DNA of 64,000 nucleotides from Bryobacterales bacterium (GCA_003166865.1 PMUP01000097.1:132266-196265); one strand, 5' to 3'. Positions 18,301-27,281 are shown, counted from the stretch's first letter. Notes: generated by a model from the letters alone, not told the origin. Made by a program: numbers and translations.

Positions 18301-18839
18301 GTCAGCGTCGACATCGCGCTGGTGGAACCAGTGGAGCGCGAGGTAATCGCCACCGGAAGATCGGTCAGCTCGATGGATCCTTTCGTCTCCGCGATGCTGG
18401 ATGTATCGGTTTCGATGACAGAGCCTGCCGAGGATTGAACCTCGATCGTGGTAGTTTGCGTCGCGATCTGCAACTGCGCGTCCAGTCGTTTCGTTTCGCG
18501 TCCACCCAGGTCGAACGAAGCAAAGTCAGCCTTTTGAAAGCCGGCCGCTACGACATCCATTTTGTAGGTCCCCACTTCCACATTCACGAACTGGTACGCA
18601 CCCGTTTCATTGGTAACGGTCGAATGTTTCGCGTTGGTTCCGGTGTTAGTCAAATTCACTACGGCGCCGGGCACGACGGCTCCCGAAGGTTCCTTCACGG
18701 TGCCTAGCACCGTCCCGAGCGTCGATTGGCCGTTCAGCGCCTCCGAAAACAATAGCGCGGCAAAAAGCGCAACGAAACAACCGAACCTGGACCTGGAATG
18801 GGGTCTCGGGAAAGATGGGCGAACCATCGTCGCTGGCAT
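15360..18839 (-). CDS. Oar-like TonB-dependent receptor (1159 aa)
   Basis: Full length. The ATG is preceded by AAGGAG at 6 nt. Order: signal peptide (FGCFVALFAALLFSEALNGQ), CarboxypepD_reg-like domain (LGTVLGTVKEPSGAVVPGAV ... VNVEVGTYKMDVVAAGFQKA), plug (AISEMFPSFNAIEEIRIGE, INPAEFGGVADITTISKAG), then a long beta-barrel ending IQLTARITF with a C-terminal aromatic residue, as outer-membrane proteins have. It is a close paralogue of the receptor at 31809. The gene has a strong sigma-70 promoter and a ~215-nt leader. The ligand is unknown; neighbours (sugar dehydrogenase, DUF1080-like protein, cyclase-fold protein) suggest a carbohydrate or related compound, but that is weak evidence. Confidence 0.92.
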   Translation of the reverse strand: MPATMVRPSFPRPHSRSRFGCFVALFAALLFSEALNGQSTLGTVLGTVKEPSGAVVPGAVVNLTNTGTNAKHSTVTNETGAYQFVNVEVGTYKMDVVAAGFQKADFASFDLGGRETKRLDAQLQIATQTTTIEVQSSAGSVIETDTSSIAETKGSIELTDLPVAITSRSTGSTSAMSTLTAQSGVQTDANGNISVAGTLPSQLSMSIDGISSMGTGSAITTNSVGAISEMFPSFNAIEEIRIGETINPAEFGGVADITTISKAGSNHLHGGVFENFQNSYTNAADFFSHQVNEVKMNNFGIYMGGPVVIPKLYNGHDKTFFFGSFEALRLPKTQTAIESVPTVAMRDGDLSAYLSAANGGATNQLTGYPGNIIPATMLSPYSQRVLSTFYPLPNYGPPGAIANNYLASFAIPINSAQGDARVDQMIGSKNLVFARYTYKNRRVTAVPEAPAYANPGAPSFPTVGENSQPELDQAMTIAWNYTISPTIVNELRGGFSVSHVANTFGVTAQESANLLGLTGLPQAPPAGADIVPQFIIAGFSPLGLQNENSNQGTKQLLETLTWTKGKHTIKFGADYRRLHAYYNADFYNDLEGSYAFNGSVMSSLLGPGNATPIASFLLGYPDSSTIATNLACCTFAMAQHYAVFAQDDYKLSKNLTLNYGLRYEYHPTFRDKYNNVSNIDLNYTSVVNGQSVHGAVIVPGQGTLGFLDQGFVQSIAPTPIVTAQSIGDPSALRYSTKTDFAPRFGFAWRMFGNEKTVLRGGYGRYIEALGGTAALSAWGTTASDVGTFPNSIGGSGVPTFQLPYSWPSNIAQPGSQAYFQATALHYKDPFVQEWNLTLERDLGAGFGLRLSYDGNHSSDLGTGMNIDQPGPNKIGFGNLPTSAFPYPLWSEIYYNDNEGFGNYNAGTISVKKRLSFGLQLQSSYIYTRNLSNQGGNPGTPAGGFAGEYGGVLSNPAQPGIDYGNVNYSRRNRFLTTFLYDLPFGRGKMLLNSGNGFVDRVVGGWELAGVLLFQTGPFMTVSQLNDPCGCGFNIFNSTGGRADTVPGVSPYAGQSLAQWINPAAFTTPANAIGRFGDSEAGDVVGPGTEAVSMSLIKSIPIKESVRAQVGVQVANLFNHPNFATPSTLTVGVAAFGTITALQSAEGAGPRQIQLTARITF

Positions 18840-18999
18840 GTTGTCTCCTTGATCATCAAAGCGTGTGAACAGTCAATGAATGCGGATGAAGGCACAAGAC
18901 TGCCCACCTCTGCTTGAACGAGAGCAGCAGCCGAGAGCACAAGGGGGGCTCTGGCAGGACGTGAGATTTCATTGCGCCCTATGGCGCCTGGGGGTTACG

Positions 19000-19049
19000 T
19001 TCGCCAGCGGGAATACGGGGAGTGACTTGCTCTAAAGCCCCCTGGCGAA
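19000..19049. repeat. 8-bp inverted repeat in the receptor leader
   Basis: TTCGCCAG (19000-19007) and CTGGCGAA (19042-19049) are exact inverted copies separated by 34 bp. They lie in the predicted 5' leader of the TonB receptor at 15360, just downstream of its promoter. A leader structure or an operator are both possible. Confidence 0.4.
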
Positions 19050-19061
19050 AAGGTAGAAGCA

Positions 19062-19090
19062 AGTGTAATCGGGAAACTGTTGAGTGTCAA
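19062..19090 (-). promoter_or_regulatory. Sigma-70 promoter of the TonB receptor at 15360
   Basis: On the minus strand TTGACA (19090-19085) is followed by exactly 17 bp and TACACT (19067-19062). The transcript would start near 19055 and leave a ~215-nt leader. The rest of the intergenic stretch 18840-19198 holds no gene. Confidence 0.7.
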
Positions 19091-19106
19091 TAAAGAAAAC
19101 ATTAAG

Positions 19107-19127
19107 AAGTCATAAAAAAGTCATAAA
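19107..19127. repeat. Two direct copies of AAGTCATAAA, 11 bp apart
   Basis: Copies at 19107-19116 and 19118-19127 lie just upstream of the -35 box, on one face of the helix. This is the usual place for an activator; no activator is identified. Confidence 0.45.
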
Positions 19128-19198
19128 GAACCTTGAGGCGCCGTAGGGGGCGATCCCAACTTCGGCTATCGCGGCCGGAGCAGAAGATCGAGGAGTCC

Positions 19199-20302
19199 TT
19201 ACTTCGCGTTTTCGAGCGCCAGCACCGCATAAGCGGTAGCCGCATCGCTCATGAATCGTCCCGCGTCGGAGGATAATTCCCGTTGTTTATTCAGCGAAGA
19301 GGCCGGCCAGCGGCCGTCGCTGGGCTCCTGATGCTGCCCCAGCCAGTCGATGGCGCGCTTCAACCCGTCTTGAGACTGGGTCCATCCGGCCTGTTCCAGC
19401 GCGAAAGCAACCAAGCCCGTGGCATAGCCGTCGCTTCCCGCGTCGAGAGGGGTGTTGTCCCTGCGCTTCCAAGAACCGACGAGTGAAGACATACTGAAGC
19501 CTCCGTCGGCCTGCTGCTTCGCCAGGGTCTGGTCGATAATGGTTTTCTGCTGAGCTTCCGTGAGAAGTCCCGGAATCTTTGCGGCCGCCCACAGCAACAC
19601 CACGCGATCCGCGGGTGTTTGCGCATTCATGCCCTTCACCAGGTACTCGCGCAGAAGCTTGAGGCCGGGCTGAATTGCCGGCTCGGATTTGTAATCTCCG
19701 GGTGCGGAGCCGATGGCGATCGCGGCCAGCGCCGTCCCGTAGTATTGTGAATCGCCCTCCCAAGGAGCGTTGTGAAACTGCAGCCACGCCCAGGCGCCAT
19801 TCATGTCGTCGGCGGACTTCAATTGCAGCGCCCACATGTTGTCGAGGGCGAGGCGGGCATCGGCACTCAGCTTGCCGGAAGGCGCATCGTTCCAGACCAG
19901 AATCAGGGCGTCCAGGATCGATTCGGTTCCGCGCGATTCGGACGTTTTCGGCAGCCCCCTCGCCTGATCGGAATAGAACGGCTCTACTTCTTTCCACATT
20001 CGGACGCGCTTGGTGACGTTGTCCAGCAACTTCTGTTCAGTGGGCGAGGCAGATCGCTCCGCTAGTGCCCCGCGCAGCGCCGCGCGGCCCAGCGCATATG
20101 GCGCGGCGGTGTGGCATGAGATGCAAAACGTTTCGTGATCGCGCGCGGCCGTGGGCCAGTTCATCCACCATGTGGATCGCTGGTCAAGATAGGCGGCCGC
20201 GGCTTTCGGACTCCACGTGGGAGCTTCCGAAGATTGTGCGAGCGCATGCCCTGCCAAACAGAAGGCGCCGAGAGCGCATGTTGCGAATAGAGACTTAGGC
20301 AT
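19199..20302 (-). CDS. Exported alpha/alpha-toroid (cyclase-fold) protein with CxxCH motif
   Basis: 367 residues from ATG 20302, which has AAGGGGGT about 8 nt upstream. A signal peptide (SLFATCALGAFCLAGHALAQ) is followed by FCISCHTAAPYALGR, a c-type haem-binding CxxCH. The rest resembles the alpha-helical barrel of prenyltransferase/squalene cyclase proteins: QQADGGFSMSSLVGSWKRR, DGYATGLVAFALEQAGW and DGRWPASS, with QW-like repeats. The catalytic DxDD of squalene-hopene cyclase is not visible, so cyclase activity is doubtful. The combination suggests a periplasmic haem protein with a cyclase fold. It diverges from the amidohydrolase at 20458. Confidence 0.7.
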   Translation of the reverse strand: MPKSLFATCALGAFCLAGHALAQSSEAPTWSPKAAAAYLDQRSTWWMNWPTAARDHETFCISCHTAAPYALGRAALRGALAERSASPTEQKLLDNVTKRVRMWKEVEPFYSDQARGLPKTSESRGTESILDALILVWNDAPSGKLSADARLALDNMWALQLKSADDMNGAWAWLQFHNAPWEGDSQYYGTALAAIAIGSAPGDYKSEPAIQPGLKLLREYLVKGMNAQTPADRVVLLWAAAKIPGLLTEAQQKTIIDQTLAKQQADGGFSMSSLVGSWKRRDNTPLDAGSDGYATGLVAFALEQAGWTQSQDGLKRAIDWLGQHQEPSDGRWPASSLNKQRELSSDAGRFMSDAATAYAVLALENAK

Positions 20303-20457
20303 CAATTGGACCCCCTTTTGAACAGTCCGACAACACATTCCAGACGGGGGAAAACAACTGCGCCGCGGACAGGTCAGGCCAAACCTGATGATAACCGAAA
20401 AAGGCGGCGCAGGTGCCGGCAAGTTGCGTTCGAGCGAATTCATAGTACCCTCTACCC

Positions 20458-21870
20458 ATGCGCATTCTTGCAACATTCTGGCTCGCAGCGATGATTGCGT
20501 TCTGTCAGCTTCCTCCGCCAGTTCCTGCCACGATTGCGATTACTCACGTCACCGTTATCAATCCGGGGACATCATCAGTTCAAGCCAATCGGACCGTTGT
20601 GATCGCCGGCGATCGCATCGCCTCCGTTTCCGATGCGGCAAAGGCCCAGCCGCCGAAAAACGCGCGTGTGATCGACGCCACTGGTCAATACCTCATTCCG
20701 GGGCTTTGGGACATGCATGTCCACTCCGCCTTTGGCGATTGGTTTCCCGGTGGGCGCGACATCATCCTGCCGCTTTTTATCGCCAACGGCGTCACCGGCG
20801 TGCGTGATATGGGCGGAGATGTTCCGGTTCTCTTCGGGTGGCGCAAAGAGATAGCGAACGGCCAAATAATAGGTCCACGCATGGTGGTCTCAGGCCCCAT
20901 GCTGGACGGGTATCTGCCGGACGGCAAACTGCGCTTCCCCAGTTCCATCCCCGTCACTACTCCGGCCGACGCGATTGCCGCCGTGGACTTGCTCAAGAAG
21001 CAGGGAGTGGACTTCATCAAGGTCCAGTCTGAGATTTCGCGTGAAGCGTATCTTGCCGCCGCCGCGGAAGCTCACAAACAAGGCTTGCCCATTGTCGGCC
21101 ACGTCCCCGACAAAGTTCGTATGCGGGAGGTGGTCGAAGCGGGGCAGAAGAGCGTGGAGCACCTGATGGGTATTTTCGAAGGCTGTTCCACTGAAGAGGA
21201 CAAATTCATCAAGGGTGAAGGCAACCTGAAGCTGTTGCTCTCGACCCAGGACAAGCAACGATGCGACGCGCTCATCAAATTGCTCGCGCAGCGCCAGACA
21301 TGGCAGGTACCCACGCTGGCCTGGCAGCGTGGCGGAGAATTTCTCGACCAGCCCGATCCGAAGCGTCAGCCTCTCGACAAGTACGTTCCCCCCTATTGGC
21401 GCGACGTAACTTGGCGCCGCTTTACCGATGAGATGATGCCTGACCTTTTACGCGATCCGCTGGCGCTGCGTCAGGAGTACTTCGCGCGCAATCTGCAAAT
21501 AGTGGGCGCGCTGCACCATGCGGGTGTGCCGTTCATGGCGGGGACCGACTCAGCCCCGGGCGTCTACATCATGCCTGGTTTCAGCTTGCACGATGAGCTA
21601 GCGAATTTCGTCGAAGCCGGTTTCACGCCGATGGAATCGCTCCAAACGGCGACCAGCAATCCGGCGAAGTTTCTGGGGATCGAAGCCAGCTCGGGTGCGG
21701 TGGAATCCGGCAAGATCGCCGACCTGGTGTTGCTTACCGCGAACCCGCTCGAAGACATCGGCAATACCCACAAAATCAGAGCCGTCTTGGCCCGCGGCCG
21801 GCTATACGATCGCGCCGCGCTCGATCAGATCCTGCAGCAAGTGGAGGCCGCCGCGAAACGGCGGAAGTAA
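20458..21870 (+). CDS. Exported amidohydrolase (imidazolonepropionase-like)
   Basis: 470 residues with a signal peptide (MRILATFWLAAMIAFCQ). Metal-site motifs of the amidohydrolase superfamily are in order: GLWDMHVHSAFGDW (HxH), FIKVQSE (bridging Lys candidate), GLPIVGHVPD (His), KSVEHLMG (His) and FMAGTDSAPGVYIMPGFSLH (Asp). The C-terminal segment GKIADLVLLTANPLEDI is typical of the small beta domain. Members cleave cyclic amides or Xaa-Pro dipeptides; the substrate cannot be told. A second, unrelated-subfamily amidohydrolase follows on the same strand. Confidence 0.9.
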   Translation: MRILATFWLAAMIAFCQLPPPVPATIAITHVTVINPGTSSVQANRTVVIAGDRIASVSDAAKAQPPKNARVIDATGQYLIPGLWDMHVHSAFGDWFPGGRDIILPLFIANGVTGVRDMGGDVPVLFGWRKEIANGQIIGPRMVVSGPMLDGYLPDGKLRFPSSIPVTTPADAIAAVDLLKKQGVDFIKVQSEISREAYLAAAAEAHKQGLPIVGHVPDKVRMREVVEAGQKSVEHLMGIFEGCSTEEDKFIKGEGNLKLLLSTQDKQRCDALIKLLAQRQTWQVPTLAWQRGGEFLDQPDPKRQPLDKYVPPYWRDVTWRRFTDEMMPDLLRDPLALRQEYFARNLQIVGALHHAGVPFMAGTDSAPGVYIMPGFSLHDELANFVEAGFTPMESLQTATSNPAKFLGIEASSGAVESGKIADLVLLTANPLEDIGNTHKIRAVLARGRLYDRAALDQILQQVEAAAKRRK

Positions 21871-21996
21871 TCGGCACTATTTTCGCCGGACCGCGCAGAG
21901 TGGTACATTATCCCAATACCCACCGGTAGCTTTTGTGCCACGTTTGCTTGCTTGGGTAGTTGCAGGTGTGCAGCGGCCCAACAGGAGGAGCCGATC

Positions 21997-23334
21997 ATGA
22001 AGCGAAAGCAAGCTCAGTGGGTTCTCATTGCAATCCTCGCCATCGCAGGGGCGCTCCCTGCATCGGCGCAATCGCACGCGTTGCCTTCAGGAGATGTCCA
22101 GGCAATTTATCAGCGCCTGTTGGAGAAGATCAAATCGATCAAGATCTTCGACCACCACGCGCATCCGGGATACGGCGACGATTCGGATGTGGACGCTCAA
22201 GCCACCCCGCCCCAACACCTGCCCTTCCGCGAGCGCGAGACGAACCCGGAGCTGGTAGCGGCGGTCAAAGCCTTGTTCGACTACCCTTACTCAGACATGT
22301 CCGAGGAGCATATGCACTGGTTGCAGGAACGATCCAGCGCGGCTGAGAAAGCGGGAGGCACCGCCTATTGGGACCATATTCTCGACTTGTGCGGCATCGA
22401 GTCCGGCGTGGCGAATCGCGTGGCCATGGCGAGCTATCTGAACCCGAAAAGGTTCCGTTGGGTATTCTTCGCGGACTCGTTTCTGTTCCCCTTCGATAAC
22501 AAGACCGTGATCGCTGAAAACCCCGACGAAGGCGTGTACATCCCGCTCCAGGAAAAAGTCCTGCACCGCTATATGCAGCAGGCCAGCCTCGGCGGCTTGC
22601 CCAAAAGCTTCGATGAGTATCTGGCTTTCATTTCGCGCATCCTGGAGGAGAACCAGAAAAAGGGCGCCATTGCCGAGAAGTTCGAAGCCGGCTACTTCCG
22701 TTCGCTGTATTTTGCCGATCCGCCGCGCCAGGCCGCGGTCGCCGTGTATCAGAAATATCATTCGGGTGGGGTTCCCACGCCGGAGGAATACAAGATCTTC
22801 CAGGATTACGTTTTTCGTTACCTGGTGACGGAGGGCGGCCGGCTGCATTTGCCCGTGCATATTCACACGGCGGTGGGGGAAGGCGACTATTTCAGCCTGC
22901 GGAAAGGCGACGTGCTCAATCTGGAGAACATCGTCAAGGACCCGCGCTACCTCAACACAACCTTCGTCCTCATCCATGGCGGCTATCCGTATTTCCGGGA
23001 GGTGATCTGGCTGGCGTCGATGAAAAATGTTTACCTCGACAGCTCAGAAATGGAAACGCTGGTCTACCCTTCGGAGATGAAGAATGTTTTGAAGTTCTGG
23101 CTGGAGACCTATCCCGAAAAGATTACATTCGGCACGGACGCGTACCCATACAGCGCGGCTCTGGGTTCAGAGGAGACGTACTGGTTGGGCGTCTACTCGG
23201 CGCGCGACGCTCTGGCGGCCGCTCTTGCCGAAATGGTGGCTTCGAATGAAGTAACGGAGGACAAGGCGTTGGAAATCGCGCATGGCTACTTGCACGACAA
23301 TGCCGTGAGCCTTTACCCGCCGTTTCCCCGATAG
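21997..23334 (+). CDS. Exported amidohydrolase-2 type TIM-barrel hydrolase
   Basis: 445 residues from ATG 21997, preceded by AGGAGG. The signal peptide (VLIAILAIAGALPASAQ) is followed by KIFDHHAHPGYG (HxH metal site). Later come LHLPVHIHTAVGEGDYF (His pair), TTFVLIHGGYPYFREV and ITFGTDAYPYSAALG with the catalytic Asp. This resembles the amidohydrolase-2/uronate-isomerase-like branch, which includes decarboxylases and lactonases. The substrate is unknown. It lies 126 bp after the first amidohydrolase. Confidence 0.88.
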   Translation: MKRKQAQWVLIAILAIAGALPASAQSHALPSGDVQAIYQRLLEKIKSIKIFDHHAHPGYGDDSDVDAQATPPQHLPFRERETNPELVAAVKALFDYPYSDMSEEHMHWLQERSSAAEKAGGTAYWDHILDLCGIESGVANRVAMASYLNPKRFRWVFFADSFLFPFDNKTVIAENPDEGVYIPLQEKVLHRYMQQASLGGLPKSFDEYLAFISRILEENQKKGAIAEKFEAGYFRSLYFADPPRQAAVAVYQKYHSGGVPTPEEYKIFQDYVFRYLVTEGGRLHLPVHIHTAVGEGDYFSLRKGDVLNLENIVKDPRYLNTTFVLIHGGYPYFREVIWLASMKNVYLDSSEMETLVYPSEMKNVLKFWLETYPEKITFGTDAYPYSAALGSEETYWLGVYSARDALAAALAEMVASNEVTEDKALEIAHGYLHDNAVSLYPPFPR

Positions 23335-23368
23335 CTGTTGTTGGCACGCGACGCAGGAAGGTTGGCTT

Positions 23369-23791
23369 TCAACTTGTGTGGTCCAGAACGACTTTCCACC
23401 CCATCCGGGTTTGCTGGAACAACAGCGAAAATACGCCCGAAGCATCCCCGCCTGCCGCTGCGGTGCGCTGCAAGTGGAAACGACCGGTTACGGACGCATA
23501 ATCGCTGCCGAGAAGCTTCACGGTAAGGTCCGTAAAAGTGAGCGAGCCCATACTTTCTCGCGTCGGGTAGCGCTCATGATAGTTGCGCAGAACATCCTGA
23601 TATCCGTGCTGCACAGTCTTTCCAATGAACGTCGTTTCGGGAGAGTTATCGTACCCGGTCATGTACCCGTCGATGTCACCCCGGTTCCAAGCCTGAGCCT
23701 GATCGCTCAAGACGCGACGGATCGCCTGCTCCGGGGAATCGGCGCCGCTACAACATGTTGCCGCCAACAAGAACACAAGTGTACGGAACAT
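23369..23791 (-). CDS. DUF4440/SnoaL-like exported small protein
   Basis: 140 residues. A signal peptide (MFRTLVFLLAATCCSG) is followed by one NTF2-like cone: QAQAWNRGDIDGYMTGYD, FIGKTVQHGYQDVLRNYHER and FSLLFQQTRMGWKVVLDHTS, which is the DUF4440 pattern. These domains bind small ligands or act as hydrolases or isomerases; no catalytic pair can be assigned. It is transcribed towards the amidohydrolase at 21997 and diverges from the amidase at 23873. Confidence 0.88.
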   Translation of the reverse strand: MFRTLVFLLAATCCSGADSPEQAIRRVLSDQAQAWNRGDIDGYMTGYDNSPETTFIGKTVQHGYQDVLRNYHERYPTRESMGSLTFTDLTVKLLGSDYASVTGRFHLQRTAAAGGDASGVFSLLFQQTRMGWKVVLDHTS

Positions 23792-23872
23792 ACAACTGAT
23801 GTTAAACCAGGAAGCGCTTGCCAGTTGTGATCCCTCGCGAGATGCCCGCTACAATGTGGGATCGGAGTGAAC

Positions 23873-25681
23873 ATGTCAAATACGCGCCGGAGGTTTTTCA
23901 GCAGTGCATCAGGTATTCTCACGGCCGCTCTTGCTGCGTGCCGCAAATCGGAGTCGAGCTCAGTAGGTGCTTCATCGACCGCCGCGCCAGGCACCCCGCC
24001 GGCCTTCGGCACTGCGCCGGATGTAGGACCGCCGGTCTCGACTTCCACCTTCGCCGAAGCCGAAAAGCTGGTGCAGTTTCAGCTCAGCCTCTCAGAACGT
24101 GAAACAGCCGCGGGCAATTGGCGCAGCTCGATGGCTCCCCTTTACGAGCGCCGCACTGGACCGCGCAAGTTCTTTCCGCCGTCATCTGTGGCGCCCGCTT
24201 CGCGATGGGAACCGGCGACGGTGGGGCCGCGAGCCGATTCCGTAAAGGATCGCTTGGTTCGCACAGCTAGTGCGCGGCTGGCGCTTCCCTCGAGCGACCA
24301 GGACATCGCCTTCGCTCCGCTGTCGCAACTGTCGCGCTGGATTGAAACGCGCCAGCTCACCTCTGAACGTCTCACGCGCCTGTATCTGGATCGCCTCCAG
24401 CACTTCGATCCCAAGCTGCACTGCGTCATCACGCTCACCAGCGACTTGGCGCTGTCGCAAGCTCAACAGGCCGACCGCGAGATTGCCGCCGGACACTATC
24501 GCGGTCCGTTGCATGGCATACCGTGGGGCGCGAAAGATCTGCTTGATACTGCCGGCATTCCGACCACATATGGCGCTGAACCATATCGCAACCGCGTTCC
24601 GAAGCAAGACGCGGTCGTTGTGAAGCGCATCCACGATGCCGGAGCCGTACTGGTTGCCAAGCTGAGCCTCGGTGCGCTGGCGCTGAATGACATCTGGTTC
24701 GGCGGCCAGACGGTGAATCCCTGGCTGCTGGAAGAAGGAGCGTCAGGGTCGAGTGCCGGTCCAGGCGCCGCCACCGCAGCCGGATTGGTCGGCTTCTCCA
24801 TCGGCAGCGAGACGGGAGGCAGCATCGTCGGTCCCGCCATGCGCTGCGGCATCACAGGTCTGCGCCCTACGTATGGAAGAGTGCCCCGCACGGGCGCGAT
24901 GACGTTGTGTTGGTCGCTCGACAAGCTCGGACCAATGACGCGCGGAGTAGAGGACGGACTGCTCGTGTTACAGGCGATCTCCGGCCCGGACGCCGCGGAT
25001 GTCGCGAGCGTCCCAAGTTCCCTCGATTTCGACGCATCCGCTCCGGTGAGTGGTCTGCGTGTCGGCTACTTCCCTGGCTGGATGAAGGAAGCCCCCGCCA
25101 CCGATGTCGATCGCGCCGCGCTCGATACCATCCGAAAACTCGGGATGGTTCCAACAGAGGTGTCGCTTCCGGATTGGCCGTATGACTCGCTCAACCTGAT
25201 TCTCTTTGCGGAAGGCGCGGCCGCGTTCGAGGAACTCACGCTGTCCGGCGGCCTCAAGGAACTCAAGGCGCAGGTTCCCGACGCATGGCCCAATCTTTTT
25301 CGCCAGGCTCGTTTTCTATCCGCCGTGGACTTTGTCCAGGCCGACCGCTTTCGACGCAGCGTGGCCCAGGAAATGGCCCGCATCTTTTCTCAAGTGGATC
25401 TGCTTCTGGTTCCATCGCTGCGCGATGAAATGCTCACCCTCACCAACTTCACCGGTCATCCGTCTCTTACTCTCCGCGCCGGTTTCATTGAAGTATCGGA
25501 GGCGCGTAGCGATTGGGCTCCCGACCCGGCGTACCCCCTTCCAAAGTTCTCGCCGCCTCGACGCGTGCCCCACGGCGTGACGCTCATTGGGCGGCTTTTC
25601 GATGAAGGGACGATCGGACGTGTCGGGCTCGCCCTGGAGCGCACGCTGAATGTAACAGCCGAGCGTCCGCCGGGTTTCTGA
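23873..25681 (+). CDS. Tat-exported amidase (amidase signature family)
   Basis: 602 residues from ATG 23873 (an in-frame GTG lies at 23867; GGAG is better placed for the ATG). The N-terminus has a twin-arginine motif (NTRRRFFSSASG) ending in a Cys (ALAACRKS), so it may be a Tat lipoprotein. The Ser-cisSer-Lys triad elements are visible: GIPWGAKDLLDT (Lys), then ASGSSAGPGAATAAG and SIGSETGGSIVGPA (the two Ser). About 150 residues precede the core, longer than GatA-type enzymes. The substrate is unknown. A broken amidase of a different subtype lies at 38982. Confidence 0.9.
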   Translation: MSNTRRRFFSSASGILTAALAACRKSESSSVGASSTAAPGTPPAFGTAPDVGPPVSTSTFAEAEKLVQFQLSLSERETAAGNWRSSMAPLYERRTGPRKFFPPSSVAPASRWEPATVGPRADSVKDRLVRTASARLALPSSDQDIAFAPLSQLSRWIETRQLTSERLTRLYLDRLQHFDPKLHCVITLTSDLALSQAQQADREIAAGHYRGPLHGIPWGAKDLLDTAGIPTTYGAEPYRNRVPKQDAVVVKRIHDAGAVLVAKLSLGALALNDIWFGGQTVNPWLLEEGASGSSAGPGAATAAGLVGFSIGSETGGSIVGPAMRCGITGLRPTYGRVPRTGAMTLCWSLDKLGPMTRGVEDGLLVLQAISGPDAADVASVPSSLDFDASAPVSGLRVGYFPGWMKEAPATDVDRAALDTIRKLGMVPTEVSLPDWPYDSLNLILFAEGAAAFEELTLSGGLKELKAQVPDAWPNLFRQARFLSAVDFVQADRFRRSVAQEMARIFSQVDLLLVPSLRDEMLTLTNFTGHPSLTLRAGFIEVSEARSDWAPDPAYPLPKFSPPRRVPHGVTLIGRLFDEGTIGRVGLALERTLNVTAERPPGF

Positions 25682-25699
25682 CTTCGCGGATGGTCGCCG

Positions 25700-27281
25700 C
25701 TACTCGGAGCAGGCCACGCCGGCCGGGGCGCCGGTTGGAGCAACCAGTCGGACGTCCTTTGAATCAATCTTGCGGAACGCGAGGTACTGCACGGCCGGCG
25801 GCGCGGTCGGCGCGAGCGTGTAGAAAACACCGACGGTGCCTTTCACGCAGGTCATATTGAACTGCCCCCGCAGCCAGTTCTCTGGAATCACCGGACCGGC
25901 CGCACTGCACTCGCCAACTTCATCCTTCAGCTTTTGGATCTCGGCGCGCCGCTGCGCAACCGGAGCATCGAGGAACAGGTTCATGGACGCGATCTGCTTC
26001 GCCTCTGCGTCATCCCACCTCTTCCAGAGATTCACGATGTGGCCGCGCATCTCGGAGAGGATCGGCGAAGCGGGCCACTCGCGCTTCTGCAGTCCGCCGG
26101 TTTTCAGCAGGACATCCCACGCCTGGCTGATGGGCTCGGACGGCCCAACATACGTCAGGTCGGCCATGGCAAACATTCCGATACCGTAGTCGGGGAGCCA
26201 CGCCATGTAGGAGCCAAAGCCCGGAAGCCCGCCGCCGTGGCCAACGATGTGTTCGAAGCGGCAATCGGTGGAAATGCGCAGGCCGTATCCGTAGCCGGAT
26301 TCAGTCGCCTGCAACATGCCCGCGGAACGCCCCGCGGTCAGGTTCGAAGGCGTCCACATGTGGCTCATTTCGCGCACCGAAGAGCGCCGTACCGGACCGG
26401 TTTCCGCGTCGTCGCGCGCCGGCCACGCCGAAAGGTGAAACGCGACGTAATGCCCAAGATCCGTGGCCGTGGTGAGCAGACCACCCGCGGACCCGAAGGC
26501 CCCTTGCGGAAGAGGAGGTTCCTCGGCGTAGGTTCCGTCCGGCTGCAGGCGATAACCTAGCGCGCGGTTTCCGGCGGGCACTTGGGAGAACTCGAAGGTC
26601 GACGCATCCATGTGCAACTTCGCCAGAATCTCGGCGCGGACGTACTTCTCGTAGGGCATCCCCGACGCCTTAGTCACAACGCGGCCGAGGAGGCCGAAGG
26701 CGTAGTTGGAATATTCGTAGCGCGTGCCCGGCGGCGTGGAAAAAGGAATGCCGCGGCGGAGCCATTGCGTAAGATCGGCATCGCTGGCGGCGAGTTGCTG
26801 ATCGCCCCAAGGATTGTCCTCCGGGAAGCCGCTGCTGTGGCTGAGGAGTTGCCGGATTCGGAGAGGCGCGGTGTCGCGCGTCGGCAGCTCCATGCGCGCG
26901 AATTCGGGAAGCCATTTCGATACCGGATCTTCGAGCGACAGTTTGCCCTCATCGCGCAGCTTGAGAATAGCGAGAACGGTGAAACTCTTCGTCATGGAAG
27001 CAATACGAAACTCCGTATCGGCCGTGATGGGACCGTGCGCGGAACGATCCCGGACACCGGCCGATTCGACATGCGCGAGCCGGCCATCAATGACGACGCC
27101 CCACACCATGCCTGGAATTTTCCCTTTCGGCGGCATAACGGCGGAAGATCTGGTCGACTTCCGGAAGCGCGGATTCGAGCTTCCGGACTCTCTCGGGATC
27201 GATGAAGCGCGGTGGTGGGTAGGCGTCGCTCGCGAAGAGCGCGGCAGCGGCAAAGAAGCAGAACACGGGAACGAATCGCAT
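25700..27281 (-). CDS. Exported serine hydrolase (beta-lactamase/esterase family), apparent frameshift
   Basis: Two frames make one protein. From ATG 27281 comes a signal peptide (MRFVPVFCFFAAAALFASD) and a normal family N-terminus (DPERVRKLESALPEVDQIFR). The frame then runs out, and the protein continues one frame over as KIPGMVWGVVIDGRLAHVE. The break is at the A4 run at 27121-27118 (minus strand); one more A would restore AERE-KIPGM. Catalytic motifs are intact: SMTK (Ser-x-x-Lys), YSNYAFGLLG (Tyr-x-Asn) and HGGGLPGFGSY. A C-terminal extension follows. Either a sequencing or assembly slip, or a young pseudogene. Last gene of the amine-oxidation block, 51 bp after the PQQ dehydrogenase. Confidence 0.8.
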
